Of a stretch of DNA of 64,000 bases, positions 8,908 to 19,790 are shown one piece after another (within the stretch, counting starts at the first letter, position 1; each line of letters starts with the position of its first letter). Location of the stretch: the NCBI RefSeq assembly GCF_020523825.1, contig NZ_JAJALK010000003.1:310001-374000 (forward strand), in the 5' to 3' direction. The stretch comes from Methylobacterium brachiatum (GTDB lineage: Bacteria; Pseudomonadota; Alphaproteobacteria; Rhizobiales; Beijerinckiaceae). The notes below the pieces were generated by a model. The model had not been told where the DNA came from and made no database searches. It worked only from the letters and a program-made list of their open reading frames with translations. The position numbers and the translations under genes are program-made.

Positions 8908-9641
8908 CGGCGAACCTCTTCGCGACGGGCGACACGCTCGCCGGCCGCTTCCCGGGCATCCAGCGCAGCGAAGGTCGCGGCATCGACCGGCTCGAACCGG
9001 ATCAGGTCGCCGGCGCCCACGAAGAAGCTCTCGTCGCGTTCCGGAGCGTAGAGCCGGGCCGGCGTCGCGCCGATCACGTACCAGCCGGTCGGCATCGGCA
9101 CCGTCGCCACCGCGGCGAGGCCGCCGCCGATCACCACGGCGTTGCGCGGATGCGGCGGACGCGGGCTCGCCCGCCGGGGCACCGCCAGAGTTTTGGGCAG
9201 GCCGCCGAGATAGGCGAAGCCCGGCGCGAACCCGTACATGTAGACCCGGTAGGTCGCGCCCGCATGGGTGGCCACCACAGCATCGGGTGATAGCCCGGTG
9301 CGCTCGGCGACCTGGCCGATATCCTCCCCGTGCGGAGCGTCGTAGCAGCAGGGCAACGTCCAGAGGGTCGCCGTGCCGGCGCGCGCGGAGGTCTGTGCGG
9401 CCAGCGTGCGGACGCGGGCGACAAGCGTCTCCCGATCGAGCACCAGCGGATCGTAGTGGAGCATCAGGGAGCGGTAGGTCGGCACGCGCTCGCGCAGGCC
9501 CTCGGGCGGATCGGCGCCGAGGGCGTCGTCCAAGGCCAGGACGCGATCGCTGATGTCGGGATCGACCGTGCTGCCGAACTCCACCACCAGCGCCGCCTCG
9601 CCAGAATCGAGCAGCCGCGGCTCGTGCTCGGCGTCGCTCAT
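8904..9641 (-). CDS. pxpB: 5-oxoprolinase subunit PxpB (allophanate hydrolase subunit 1 family)
   Basis: 245 residues. Family features are GEAALVVEFGSTVDPDISDRV near the N-terminus, the RSLMLHYDPL segment, the PCCYD motif and the GFAPGFAYLGGLP signature, followed by PTGWYVIGATPARLY. It partners PxpC in the ATP-using step of pyroglutamate hydrolysis. Its start overlaps the pxpA stop by ATGA (9638-9641) and its stop overlaps the pxpC start the same way. Confidence 0.93.
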   Translation of the reverse strand: MSDAEHEPRLLDSGEAALVVEFGSTVDPDISDRVLALDDALGADPPEGLRERVPTYRSLMLHYDPLVLDRETLVARVRTLAAQTSARAGTATLWTLPCCYDAPHGEDIGQVAERTGLSPDAVVATHAGATYRVYMYGFAPGFAYLGGLPKTLAVPRRASPRPPHPRNAVVIGGGLAAVATVPMPTGWYVIGATPARLYAPERDESFFVGAGDLIRFEPVDAATFAALDAREAAGERVARREEVRR

Positions 9642-10399
9642 GGGCGAAATGGCGCCAGCGCGATGCCGGCGCCTTCCAACCGGGCCCGCACCGCCCGGGC
9701 CGTGGCGACGGCGTGGGCGGAATCCCCGTGAACGCAGATCGAGCGGATCGGCGTCGGCAGCGCCTTGCCGGAGGCGGTGAGGATCGCCCCGCCCTCGACC
9801 ATGCGCAGGACCCGCTCCGCGGCCGCATCGGCCTCGGTGATCAGGGCGCCGGGCTGGTTGCGCGGGATCAGCAGGCCCGCCTCGGTGTAGCCGCGGTCGG
9901 CGAAGATTTCCTGGTGGACTTCGAGGCCGCACGCCTCACCCGCCTCGACTTGGGCGGTGAGCGCGATGGCGAGCAGAGCCAGGTCCCGGTCGACCGCCCG
10001 GACCGCCTTCGCGATCGCGTCGGCCACCGCGCGATCCTCGGCGGCGAGATTGGCGAGCGCCCCGTGCGCCTTCACGTAGGTGATCCGGTGGCCGGCATAG
10101 GCGGCGAGCGCCTGCGCGGCACCCACTTGGTAGGCGACCAGCCGCTCGATCTCGGGCGGGGTGAACGGCATGCGCCGCCGTCCGAAGCCCCAGAGGTCGG
10201 GGAAGCCGGGATGGGCGCCGACCGCCACGCCACGGTCCTTGGCCAGCGCGAACGTGCGGGCCATGATTTCGGGATCGCCCGCGTGCAGGCCGCAGGCGAC
10301 GTTGGCCGAGGTGACGATGCCGAGGATCGCCGCGTCATCGCCGCAGGCGTAGGCGCCGTAGCCCTCGCCGAGATCGGAGTTCAGGTCCACGCTGGCCAA
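9638..10399 (-). CDS. pxpA: 5-oxoprolinase subunit PxpA (LamB/YcsF family)
   Basis: First gene of the pxpABC operon. It has the YcsF signature VDLNSDLGEGYGAY, then NVACGLHAGDP, GAHPGFPD, the VKAHGALAN histidine region and a C-terminal CVHGDS. The best start is TTG at 10399, which has an AGAGGGGACGAG site upstream and places the family motif four residues in; an ATG-led extension to 10534 is not family-like. Length is 253 residues. Function is pyroglutamate ring opening with PxpB and PxpC. Confidence 0.92.
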   Translation of the reverse strand: MASVDLNSDLGEGYGAYACGDDAAILGIVTSANVACGLHAGDPEIMARTFALAKDRGVAVGAHPGFPDLWGFGRRRMPFTPPEIERLVAYQVGAAQALAAYAGHRITYVKAHGALANLAAEDRAVADAIAKAVRAVDRDLALLAIALTAQVEAGEACGLEVHQEIFADRGYTEAGLLIPRNQPGALITEADAAAERVLRMVEGGAILTASGKALPTPIRSICVHGDSAHAVATARAVRARLEGAGIALAPFRP

Positions 10400-10590
10400 C
10401 GGACTCGTCCCCTCTGTGCTGCGCACCGGCCCGGGCAGGCAGCGCGCATCGCGACCGGATGGTGCACCTTCCACACCGCCCACGCTCAGAAGTCGAGAGT
10501 ATCGCGTCGGAGGAAGGCGCGCGAGCACCAGCAAGGCCGATGCCGGGGGACCGTCGACGGCTCAGAAACCGGCCGCGCGGGCCGGAGGCT

Positions 10591-10992
10591 TCAGCGCGGC
10601 AGGCCGGGATCCGGCCGGGCGATCAGCCCGCGGCCGAGGAGCGCGAGCGTCGCGCGCCGCCCGAGCTTCATCGCCGGATAGAGCAGGCGGGCGCGGGTCG
10701 GGCTCCGAAGCAGCCGCGACAGCACCCGGCCGATTGCGCCCCTGTCCTCGCTCAAGGTCGAGAGCAGGACCAGAGCATCCGGCCCGTAATACAGGCTGCG
10801 GCCGTGGCGCACGACCATGCCGTTGTCGAGATCATAGCCGCGCCGGGCCAGATCCTCGACCAGAGGCCCGCCGCCCCGGGCATCGACCAGCGCCACGGTG
10901 CCGACCGACCGGCGCAGGGCCATCAGGCGCACGTAATTGCTGCAGAACGGGCATTCGCCGTCGTAGACGACCGTCAGATTGGCATCGCTCAT
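10591..10992 (-). CDS. DCC-family (DUF393) thiol-disulfide oxidoreductase-like protein
   Basis: 133 residues. The N-terminus VVYDGECPFCSNYVRLM is the DCC signature, with a thioredoxin-like CPFC pair. The DAR segment and the later NGMVVRHGRSLYYGPDAL fit the same family, whose members are predicted redox proteins of unknown partner. Its ATG overlaps the stop of the upstream membrane protein by ATGA (10989-10992), so the two are almost certainly cotranslated and likely work together. Confidence 0.83.
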   Translation of the reverse strand: MSDANLTVVYDGECPFCSNYVRLMALRRSVGTVALVDARGGGPLVEDLARRGYDLDNGMVVRHGRSLYYGPDALVLLSTLSEDRGAIGRVLSRLLRSPTRARLLYPAMKLGRRATLALLGRGLIARPDPGLPR

Positions 10993-12671
10993 GGCCTCAG
11001 CTCGATCCGATGCTCGGCTTGCGAGACCAGCCGCCGGACCGGCACGCCGTCCTGCATGCCGAGGCAGACGGATTCGCGCCGGTAGATGTAGGCGACGATG
11101 TCGTTCAGGGCCACGCCGTCGAAGCTCGCCCCGTGCTGCAGCGGGACGAAGAAGTGATGCGGGTAGAGGGCGTGCGGGAAGGATCCGAGCGTGTCGGCGA
11201 TCCGGCTGACCAGGCCGTGATAGCCGCGGATATAGGCATCGACGGCGGGCCGGTCGATCTCGTTCTTCGAGAGGTCCTGACCGGCGCCGTCCCGGGCGGT
11301 CAGGACCGGGACGTCGCATGTCAGCGAGGCCAGCACCTTACGGTAGACCTGCGTTCCGCCGTTCGGGTTGTCGAGGGCGAAGGCGGTCTCGGCGTCCGGC
11401 GATCCGTAGGCCATGTGGGCGAACGGATACGAGTAGAAGGTGAAGAAGTTCGTCGGAACGTAGTGGCGTCCGCCATCCTTATCGACCGCCTGAAAATACA
11501 TCTTGTTGTTTGCGGCGGTGTCGTACCAGCCCAGCCGCGCCTGGGTCATGAAGCTGTTGTCGGTCAGGATGAACAGCACCGACAAGATGCCGACCATCAG
11601 CGGCGGCCGCTGATAATGCCGGCTGACGACCACGGCGCCGATCGCGAGGTTCAGCAGGATCCAGGGGGCGAAATTGGCGCCCATGACGATCACGATGGAC
11701 AGGTGCATCGCGTCGAAGCCGAGGAGCAGGAGCAGGAGCCAGCGCCGTGGCATGAGGATGCCGACCAGCGCCGCGCCCTGCGCCAGCAGAATGAGCGCAT
11801 TCGTCACCGCTCCGCCATGGTTCAGGACCGTCCGCATGCCCTCCACCAGCCAGGACCAGCTCGCGTAGAACACGTGGTTGTTGTCGAGACCGACGCTGAA
11901 CAGTTTCGCGGGGTCGTTGGCGAGCAGCCACGATGTCGGGCCGGCATCCAAGGTCACCTTTGCTAGGAACGACGAGTAGTAGTTGCCCAGATGGATGCTG
12001 ATCGCCGCGGCGATCAGGATTTTCGAGAACAGCGCGCTCGCCGTCGCCACGTCCCCCCGCGCGGACTCGGTCAGGTCCGGCCGGGCGCGCACGCGATCGG
12101 TCACTGCGATGACGGCGAGGCCGGCCAGCAGGCAGAAGCTGACTTCCGCGAGGGGGACGACATCGATGATGTGCCCGTGCCAGAGACCCGTCACCCGGCT
12201 GACGGCAAGCTTGCTCCAGACCAGATAGGCCGCCCCGACGACGCCGAGCGACGGCCAGCGCAGGCACAGGATTCCGGACGCCACCGACGCGATCCAGAGG
12301 CCCACGATGGCCCAGAGCGTTATCGTCGCCTTGAAACCGTGCGCGACCATCGGGAAGAGCGGGTAGTGAACGAGCGCGTAGGCGCCCGAGATCACGCCGA
12401 TCAACTGGAGCAGCCGGACCGCGGCCCTGTCCGAGTCCGCATAGGTTCGGCGGAGCATCGCGGCGGCGAGCACCAACGGCAGGACCATGATGTAATAGTT
12501 GTTCCGCTCGTCGATGACCCGGGACAGCTTGATGATCGTCAGGAGGGCGGCGATCTGCGCGAGCAGGATCAGGTAGGGCCGCGCCTGTGCGAAGGAGACC
12601 GTGCCCGCCAGCCGGGATTCCCGGAGCCGGACCGTACCGTTCGGACCCAGGCCTGAAAGAGATCTGATCAT
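10989..12671 (-). CDS. large polytopic membrane protein paired with a DCC protein
   Basis: 560 residues from ATG 12671. No family was recognised with confidence. About ten or more hydrophobic segments fill the first ~400 residues, and the last ~160 residues form a soluble domain with Trp/Tyr-rich stretches and several paired aromatic residues. DCC proteins are often encoded next to HTTM (vitamin-K-carboxylase-like) membrane proteins, so a distant HTTM relative is possible, but I cannot see a diagnostic motif. The gene is the first of a two-gene unit and lies in a cell-surface cluster. Confidence 0.65.
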   Translation of the reverse strand: MIRSLSGLGPNGTVRLRESRLAGTVSFAQARPYLILLAQIAALLTIIKLSRVIDERNNYYIMVLPLVLAAAMLRRTYADSDRAAVRLLQLIGVISGAYALVHYPLFPMVAHGFKATITLWAIVGLWIASVASGILCLRWPSLGVVGAAYLVWSKLAVSRVTGLWHGHIIDVVPLAEVSFCLLAGLAVIAVTDRVRARPDLTESARGDVATASALFSKILIAAAISIHLGNYYSSFLAKVTLDAGPTSWLLANDPAKLFSVGLDNNHVFYASWSWLVEGMRTVLNHGGAVTNALILLAQGAALVGILMPRRWLLLLLLGFDAMHLSIVIVMGANFAPWILLNLAIGAVVVSRHYQRPPLMVGILSVLFILTDNSFMTQARLGWYDTAANNKMYFQAVDKDGGRHYVPTNFFTFYSYPFAHMAYGSPDAETAFALDNPNGGTQVYRKVLASLTCDVPVLTARDGAGQDLSKNEIDRPAVDAYIRGYHGLVSRIADTLGSFPHALYPHHFFVPLQHGASFDGVALNDIVAYIYRRESVCLGMQDGVPVRRLVSQAEHRIELRP

Positions 12672-13217
12672 CGTCGATCTTCGCTGCCAGCTTCGCGTGG
12701 CGGACGCAGCGGCAGCGCGGCGGCCGGGTGGCTCCTGAAGGCGCGGGGCCGTGGGACCGGCGAGGGGCATCACCCCTGTGCGCGTGGTCCTCGAGCGGTC
12801 CAGTGCTTCGACGGCGAGCGTGCCACGGTCGCAGTTCGGACCAAGCGCAAAGTCGGCGGATGCCGGCTACGCCTTTCGGTCTGAGCTGGCGAACAAAGCC
12901 AAGCTTCGCATTCCGTTTCGGCGCATCGTCCGGCCAGCGCGACGGGGTTCGCGGCTGTCAGGGCGACCGGCCCCATGGCGGGTCCCAGATACCTCGTGCG
13001 GCCCGGCGTCTTTATCCGAAAGGATGACCTGCCTCTCCGCCCGAACGCCTGCGAGATGGGTTCGCTCGTGGCCCGAGCCCGACGCGCCGGCACAGCGTGA
13101 GTTCACCGCCCGGATCCGGCGATCACCGAGAAGACGCGCGCGAACAGTTCAGGGGATCGCCAGCCACGCGACGAAGGGTGCCACGCACGCGACGCGATCG
13201 AGACAGGAGGATATGAG
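12672..13217. other. intergenic region, no gene recognised
   Basis: 546 bases between the divergent membrane protein and methyltransferase genes. Short open frames on both strands have Arg/Pro-rich, shadow-like content. No tRNA, riboswitch or repeat was identified. It should hold two promoters. Confidence 0.45.
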
Positions 13218-13907
13218 ATGCTGCTGATCAAGCAGAGCGCCGGCCGGTTCCTCGCCCAGCGGCCCGCCCTGCGGTCGTCGATTAAGGAGCTGGTCGAACT
13301 GGCCTTCTGGCGCAAGACCCTGTGGAAGTCGAAGGGGCGCTTCTACAACGCGCATCTGGTGCCGTTCTACACGACGTTCTTCGGCCTGGATCGCGAGTTC
13401 TATGCCGGCAAACGAGTTCTCGATGTCGGGTGCGGCCCGGTCGGAAGCCTGGAATGGGCCACCGAGGCTCTGGAGCGGGTCGGTCTCGATCCGCTGGCGG
13501 ATTCCTACGTGAAGCTCAATCGCGGCCTCCACCAGATGCGCTACGTCGCGGCGCCGAGCGAGAACATTCCGTTCCCCAACGGCCGGTTCGACGTCGTCAC
13601 GATGTTCAACGCCCTCGATCACGTCGAGGATGTTGGCCGCACCGTCGGCGAGCTCAAGCGCGTCTGCGCGCCCGGCGGGACGATCCTGCTGATCGTCGAG
13701 ATCAACCATCCGCCGACCGTCACCGAGCCGCACCTGCTGGACATGAGCATCGTCGGCCAGTTCGACGACTTCACCGTCGCACGCATCGAGGTGTTCGGGA
13801 TCCGGGACGATCACGACGTGTACGGCAGCCTGACGGACCGCCATCCGTTCCCTGGCTCGGACAAGCCCGGCATCCTCTGCCTGCGGCTGACGAAGAAGCT
13901 GAACTGA
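13218..13907 (+). CDS. class I SAM-dependent methyltransferase
   Basis: 229 residues. ATG 13218 follows a strong AGGAGGATATGAG site. Motif I is RVLDVGCGPVGSLEWA (about residues 70-85), motif II is in RFDVVTMFNALDHVED, and the motif III region is APGGTILLIVEIN. These define a Methyltransf_11 type fold. The substrate is unknown. Its neighbours, a GT25 glycosyltransferase and an O-antigen-ligase-like protein, suggest a sugar or glycan, but that is inference from position only. Confidence 0.85.
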   Translation: MLLIKQSAGRFLAQRPALRSSIKELVELAFWRKTLWKSKGRFYNAHLVPFYTTFFGLDREFYAGKRVLDVGCGPVGSLEWATEALERVGLDPLADSYVKLNRGLHQMRYVAAPSENIPFPNGRFDVVTMFNALDHVEDVGRTVGELKRVCAPGGTILLIVEINHPPTVTEPHLLDMSIVGQFDDFTVARIEVFGIRDDHDVYGSLTDRHPFPGSDKPGILCLRLTKKLN

Positions 13908-13968
13908 ACGGTCTCATGCGGGGCTTCGGCCGGGCAAAGCGCCCCGACCGGAGCCCCAATTCGCGCCG

Positions 13969-14715
13969 CTATTGCGGCGACATGGTCCCGTAGGGCGAGG
14001 CTTCGTCCACGAAGACCGTGGTTCCTGCCATGCGCGCGTCCAGGAACCTGCGGCCGGCAGCGAGCAATGGCCGGAGGCTGCCCTTCACGAGGCCGCGGGC
14101 GTTCGACCCGGCCGGGAGAAGCGGCGCATCGAAGGCATGGATCGAGACCGGATTCGGCGACATCACGCGCGCCCGGCTGACAGCCTTGCGCTCGTAGAAG
14201 TATCCCCACTCATACGCGGCCGCCACGACCGGCCGGTTCGCCGCCAGGATGCCTTCCGCGGCCTGCCGGGTGATCACGTAAGCTGCACTCGTGCCGAGCC
14301 CGCTCATGCGCATCGGCAGGCACAGCCGATAATCGCCGATCGAGACGGCATCCACGGTGCTGAAGCTGGCGCGGTGCGGCGGGCGATTGTGAAGCAGCAC
14401 CACGTCACCCCGGCGCAGCGTTGCCTCGACCCGAACCAGAATGTCGTGAATGTCGGGCGGCAGGACAGCGTCATCCGCGACGATCAGCGCCCAGGGCATC
14501 TTGCGGGCTATCACCGACTCGTAGGCCGCCAGATGCGACAGGGCGCAGCCGACCTGTTCCGGCGTCAGATCGGAATTGGGCGACGCGTCGCGGCCGGCTA
14601 TCGTTCCGTCGATGCCCATGATCTCGAAGTCCGGCCCCCAGATAGAATGGAGATGCCGGGTGATATAAGCATGTCTCTCGCGATACCGCGGTGCGGATAT
14701 TGCAATGCAGCACAT
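13969..14715 (-). CDS. glycosyltransferase family 25 (LPS-type) protein
   Basis: 248 residues from ATG 14715. GT25 features are a start of the ISAPRYRERHAYI type, GCALSHLAAYE, then ALIVADDAVLPP in place of the usual acidic E-D-D motif, and a GTSAAYVITRQAAE segment. These enzymes add galactose or related sugars to lipooligosaccharide. The usual first acidic residue of E-D-D is Ala here, which may alter activity. It converges with the methyltransferase gene and lies next to an AT-rich gap. Confidence 0.78.
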   Translation of the reverse strand: MCCIAISAPRYRERHAYITRHLHSIWGPDFEIMGIDGTIAGRDASPNSDLTPEQVGCALSHLAAYESVIARKMPWALIVADDAVLPPDIHDILVRVEATLRRGDVVLLHNRPPHRASFSTVDAVSIGDYRLCLPMRMSGLGTSAAYVITRQAAEGILAANRPVVAAAYEWGYFYERKAVSRARVMSPNPVSIHAFDAPLLPAGSNARGLVKGSLRPLLAAGRRFLDARMAGTTVFVDEASPYGTMSPQ

Positions 14716-15070
14716 GAAACCGACCTTTGATGCGCAATAATGCGCATTTGTTCGATGTATTGCAATGAAAATCTTCATCGAATTCAGTAATCGAGCCGAT
14801 GAAGATTTCGCAACTGACCGCTCTGTGCGAAATAGATTTTACGACTGTATGCGTGTGAATAGACGACCGGAAACGCAGGGTGAGTTCATGATTTTCGGTG
14901 TGACCGGAATATGTAAATCTGCCCGTATGACTATAAAAAATCGGAGTTCAAGGCTAACGACCGGCATCTGACGAAAGGGCAGCCAAAGATACTCCACGCG
15001 AAGCGTGGGAGCTTCGAGCGAATCACCTTCCTGCGTCTCAATGCCGGTTCACGTGCCCGGCAGCGGATCG
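14716..15070. other. AT-rich gap with a hairpin
   Basis: 355 bases between two genes read leftward (GT25 and the ligase). The stretch 14716-14970 is clearly AT-richer than the rest of the window (for example runs such as TATAAAAAATC near 14931). An inverted repeat pairs AATCTTCATCG (14770-14780) with CGATGAAGATT (14797-14807). A plus-strand frame at 14765-14971 opens MKIFIEFSN but has no recognised family. No gene is called. It may be a remnant of transferred DNA or a promoter region for the GT25 gene. Confidence 0.5.
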
Positions 15071-16390
15071 TCAGTGCGCCCGCCGTGACCGCAGGACCGG
15101 CAGGATCGCGGCCATCAGGAATTGATGCACGCCGTGGTTCACGAAGAGCGGGCATTCGAAACAGATCAGCACGGTGATCTGCGCGAGGAACAGGATCGGC
15201 CAGGCTTCCACGTAGCCGGGCGATCGGGCGAAGTGCCGGATGATCCGGCGCGCCGTATCGAGCAGGACGCAGGCGAAGACGAGCAGGCCGACGGTTCCGA
15301 AGGCCACGGCGATGTCGATGAAGTTGTTGTGGAAGAACCAGACCTTCTGCTTGGTGGTGAAGTGGAGATAGGGGGCCGTGGTGATCGGGCTTTCCCAATA
15401 GGCCTTGTAGCCGATCCCGATGAAGGGCTCCCGCCAGAACTGGTCGATGCCGAATTGCCAGAGGATCGTACGCCCGGTGAGCGTCGTGTCCTTCCCGAGA
15501 TCCGAGAGGAGGCTGGTCGACAGGGCAGCCCCATGGGTCGCCGCGATCAGGATGCCGATGCCGGCAAGCGCGATGGCCACGCCGAGGCAGAAGCCCGTGA
15601 CGAGGTTTCCCTGGCGCCAAGCGATGATGACGACGAGCGGCGCGAGCCCCAGGGCACCGGCCACGAGGGCGGTGGCGGAATGGGACGATGCGAGCAGCCC
15701 CAGCGCTCCGAGAAAGGCGGCACCGGTCAGGAGCCGGTGCCAGCCCTGGAGGAACAGGCACGCGGCGCAGAGGAGCTGGAGGCTCATCAGGCTGCCCAGC
15801 ACGTTCTTGTGCGAGTAGACGCCGGACCATTCGCCGCTGAGCCCGCGGGTCATGCCGGGGGCGGCCACGCCCAGCACGATCGACAGGATCTGACCGCCGA
15901 GCAGCCCGAGGAACACGATCCGGACGATGCCCGACAGTCCCACCGTGGCGCGCAGGGCGATGCCGGCCACGATCGTGGCGAGCAGCTGGAGGCCGTGATA
16001 GGCCGTGATGCCCGGCGTCAGGGACCAAGCCGCCGACAGCATGGCCAGCGCCGGCCAGAGCAGAAGGATCGGTCGGCTTCCGAACAGCGTGCTGGTCAGA
16101 TCCCGCCGCAGGACCAGGAAGGCCAGGGCGGCCAGGTCGGCGCCGAGCCAGACGGCCTTATCGAGTCCCGGAAGCTTGAGCTGCTCCCCGCTCAACGGCG
16201 CCAGCAGGATCAGCAGGATCCAGGGGATGGCGGCGAGCCCGAGGCGCGGCAAGTCAGCGGGGCGGTTCCGGCGTCCCGCGCCCCGTCCGGAGGCCCGCTC
16301 CACCGCCGCCCCCGGGGCGCCCGTCGCGAGCCAGTTCAGCCCGGCGGCGTGGTCCAACCCGAAGCCGGCCGTATCTCGACGCAAAGCCAT
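15071..16390 (-). CDS. O-antigen ligase/polymerase family membrane protein
   Basis: 439 residues with about ten or eleven hydrophobic segments. The Wzy_C-type signature is present: SGVYSHKNVLGSLM, then a large loop with DTTLTGRTILWQFGIDQFWREPFIGIGY and later the WFFHNNFIDI motif with its paired His-Asn-Asn. Family members transfer or polymerise surface glycans in the periplasmic membrane (WaaL, Wzy, ExoQ). Which of these it does cannot be read from sequence. No full polysaccharide cluster surrounds it. Confidence 0.85.
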   Translation of the reverse strand: MALRRDTAGFGLDHAAGLNWLATGAPGAAVERASGRGAGRRNRPADLPRLGLAAIPWILLILLAPLSGEQLKLPGLDKAVWLGADLAALAFLVLRRDLTSTLFGSRPILLLWPALAMLSAAWSLTPGITAYHGLQLLATIVAGIALRATVGLSGIVRIVFLGLLGGQILSIVLGVAAPGMTRGLSGEWSGVYSHKNVLGSLMSLQLLCAACLFLQGWHRLLTGAAFLGALGLLASSHSATALVAGALGLAPLVVIIAWRQGNLVTGFCLGVAIALAGIGILIAATHGAALSTSLLSDLGKDTTLTGRTILWQFGIDQFWREPFIGIGYKAYWESPITTAPYLHFTTKQKVWFFHNNFIDIAVAFGTVGLLVFACVLLDTARRIIRHFARSPGYVEAWPILFLAQITVLICFECPLFVNHGVHQFLMAAILPVLRSRRAH

Positions 16391-16751
16391 CGCACCCCGT
16401 CCCGAACCTCCCGATCGCCGCCGCCGGGCGGAGGCGTCGGGGGTTCCTTACGAAGGGCAGTCTATCGGGGCGCGGTGCCGGGCCGAATCCGCCAATCGAG
16501 GTAGGCCGGATGGGTAATCGATCCGACCAGCAGCTTGGCTAGGCCGTTCCATCCGGTTCGACGACCGATCCGCGAACGCGGCGCCTCCGCGTTTCGCAGC
16601 ATGCGCGGAGACGGGGGGCTCGTAGGCGCCGCGTCGGAAAACCGGATGGCTTCCGGCCGAGCGCCGTGCGGGGGCATAGTCTGCATGGCGCAGACAGGCG
16701 ATCACCCTGATGCGGGTTCGCAAGGCCGTTCGACCATGACAGGAAAGACGA
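16391..16751. other. intergenic region, no gene recognised
   Basis: 361 bases between the ligase gene and the tRNA. No recognised coding frame or RNA. It would contain the ligase promoter and sequence downstream of the tRNA. Confidence 0.45.
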
Positions 16752-16826
16752 TGGAGCGGGCGATCGGGATCGAACCGACGACATTCAGCTTGGGAAGCTG
16801 ACGTTCTACCACTGAACTACGCCCGC
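16752..16826 (-). tRNA. tRNA-Gly (anticodon CCC)
   Basis: Read on the minus strand it begins GCGGGCGTAGTTCAGTGGTA, with a 7-bp acceptor stem GCGGGCG/CGCCCGC, a D-loop containing AGTGGTA, an anticodon stem TCAGC/GCTGA with loop TTCCCAA (anticodon CCC), a TTCGATCC T-loop, and an encoded CCA end at 16752-16754. It decodes GGG. Confidence 0.95.
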
Positions 16827-17006
16827 GACACGATCGGTGCGGTGTTCTCGGCACCGACGAGGCCGCAGCGCCGTCGGGGCTCCGCACGCCCGTGTACGGA
16901 ATTGATCTAGCAGCCCCGCGGCGATGGCGTCAAACGGGGTTTTGCGGTTTCGACAGGATCGGCGGCCCGTGGCCTCCGCGACGTGACGTGCGGAGCCGGG
17001 ATCGGG

Positions 17007-17345
17007 TCAGGCGACGCGGGACAGTTTTCCGGGCTGGGCCTCGCGCGCTTCGCGCGCAGCGTCGTAGGCGCGGTTGCGCAACGCCGTCTCGCTCGGGAGT
17101 TGGTCGATCACGGTGCCGGAATTCGGATCGACCACCTGGAACACGATCGAACTGGTGTCCGGATCCTGGATATAGCGCGCCTTGTCGCCGGCCGGGGCGA
17201 TGTCGAGCTTCACCGCGGGTTCGAGCGGGGTGGTCGCGTCCTGCGCCGGCGTGTTCTGCTGCGTGACGGCCGAGGCCGCGGATGCCGCGAGGGCGTCGAG
17301 ACCCTGAGGCCCCGGCGTCGTCGCACTGAGCGGACGGATATCCAT
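17007..17345 (-). CDS. FlaG-like small protein
   Basis: 112 residues. The N-terminal half is Ala/Thr/Pro-rich and low in structure. The C-terminal half, IVFQVVDPNSGTVIDQLPSE, resembles the FlaG domain pattern VxVxDxxTGExIRQIP. FlaG proteins are linked to flagellar filaments. No flagellar genes are near, so the role is uncertain. It lies between tRNA-Gly and thiC and is probably a single-gene unit. Confidence 0.6.
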   Translation of the reverse strand: MDIRPLSATTPGPQGLDALAASAASAVTQQNTPAQDATTPLEPAVKLDIAPAGDKARYIQDPDTSSIVFQVVDPNSGTVIDQLPSETALRNRAYDAAREAREAQPGKLSRVA

Positions 17346-17492
17346 GGCTGATCTCCTACGATCCTGTGATCGGGGGATTCAGCGGATCTGGCGCCTAAGC
17401 GTTCGTTAACACCGCCCCCCGCCGGGCGGGATGGGCGCCGCCCGTCCGGACTCGCGATGAAGATCGGGTTACCGGATCAGGATAAATTGACC

Positions 17493-17525
17493 GGCACGCC
17501 CCGCCCTGAACGGGCGAGGCGTGCC
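17493..17525 (-). terminator. thiC terminator
   Basis: Stem GGCACGCCCCGCCC paired with GGGCGAGGCGTGCC (one mismatch) with loop TGAAC, placed directly after the thiC stop at 17532 on the minus strand. Confidence 0.75.
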
Positions 17526-17531
17526 CGGCCC

Positions 17532-19590
<2,059 letters not shown>

Positions 19591-19790
19591 GGTTCAAGAC
19601 TCGGCCCCGGCAAAGGGTTTGTCAATGCTGCGGCAAGCGCGGAGGCTGACAGGACAGTGGGACTCGGTCTCAATGCTCCGGCGGACCGCCGACAATGCGG
19701 TGAGGCCGCGCGCTGTCGGATCGGACTTGCCTCCCGGGCAGGTGAAACGCGGCTATAACCTTCGCCGCCTGAAGCCGCCGAACATCGCCG

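Noticed and set aside
14765..14971. 68-codon plus-strand frame in the AT-rich gap (opens MKIFIEFSN)
   Set aside because: No ribosome site and no recognised features; kept as part of the gap.
16702..16887. Short coding frame over the tRNA-Gly
   Set aside because: The region folds as a tRNA; the protein frame is an artefact.
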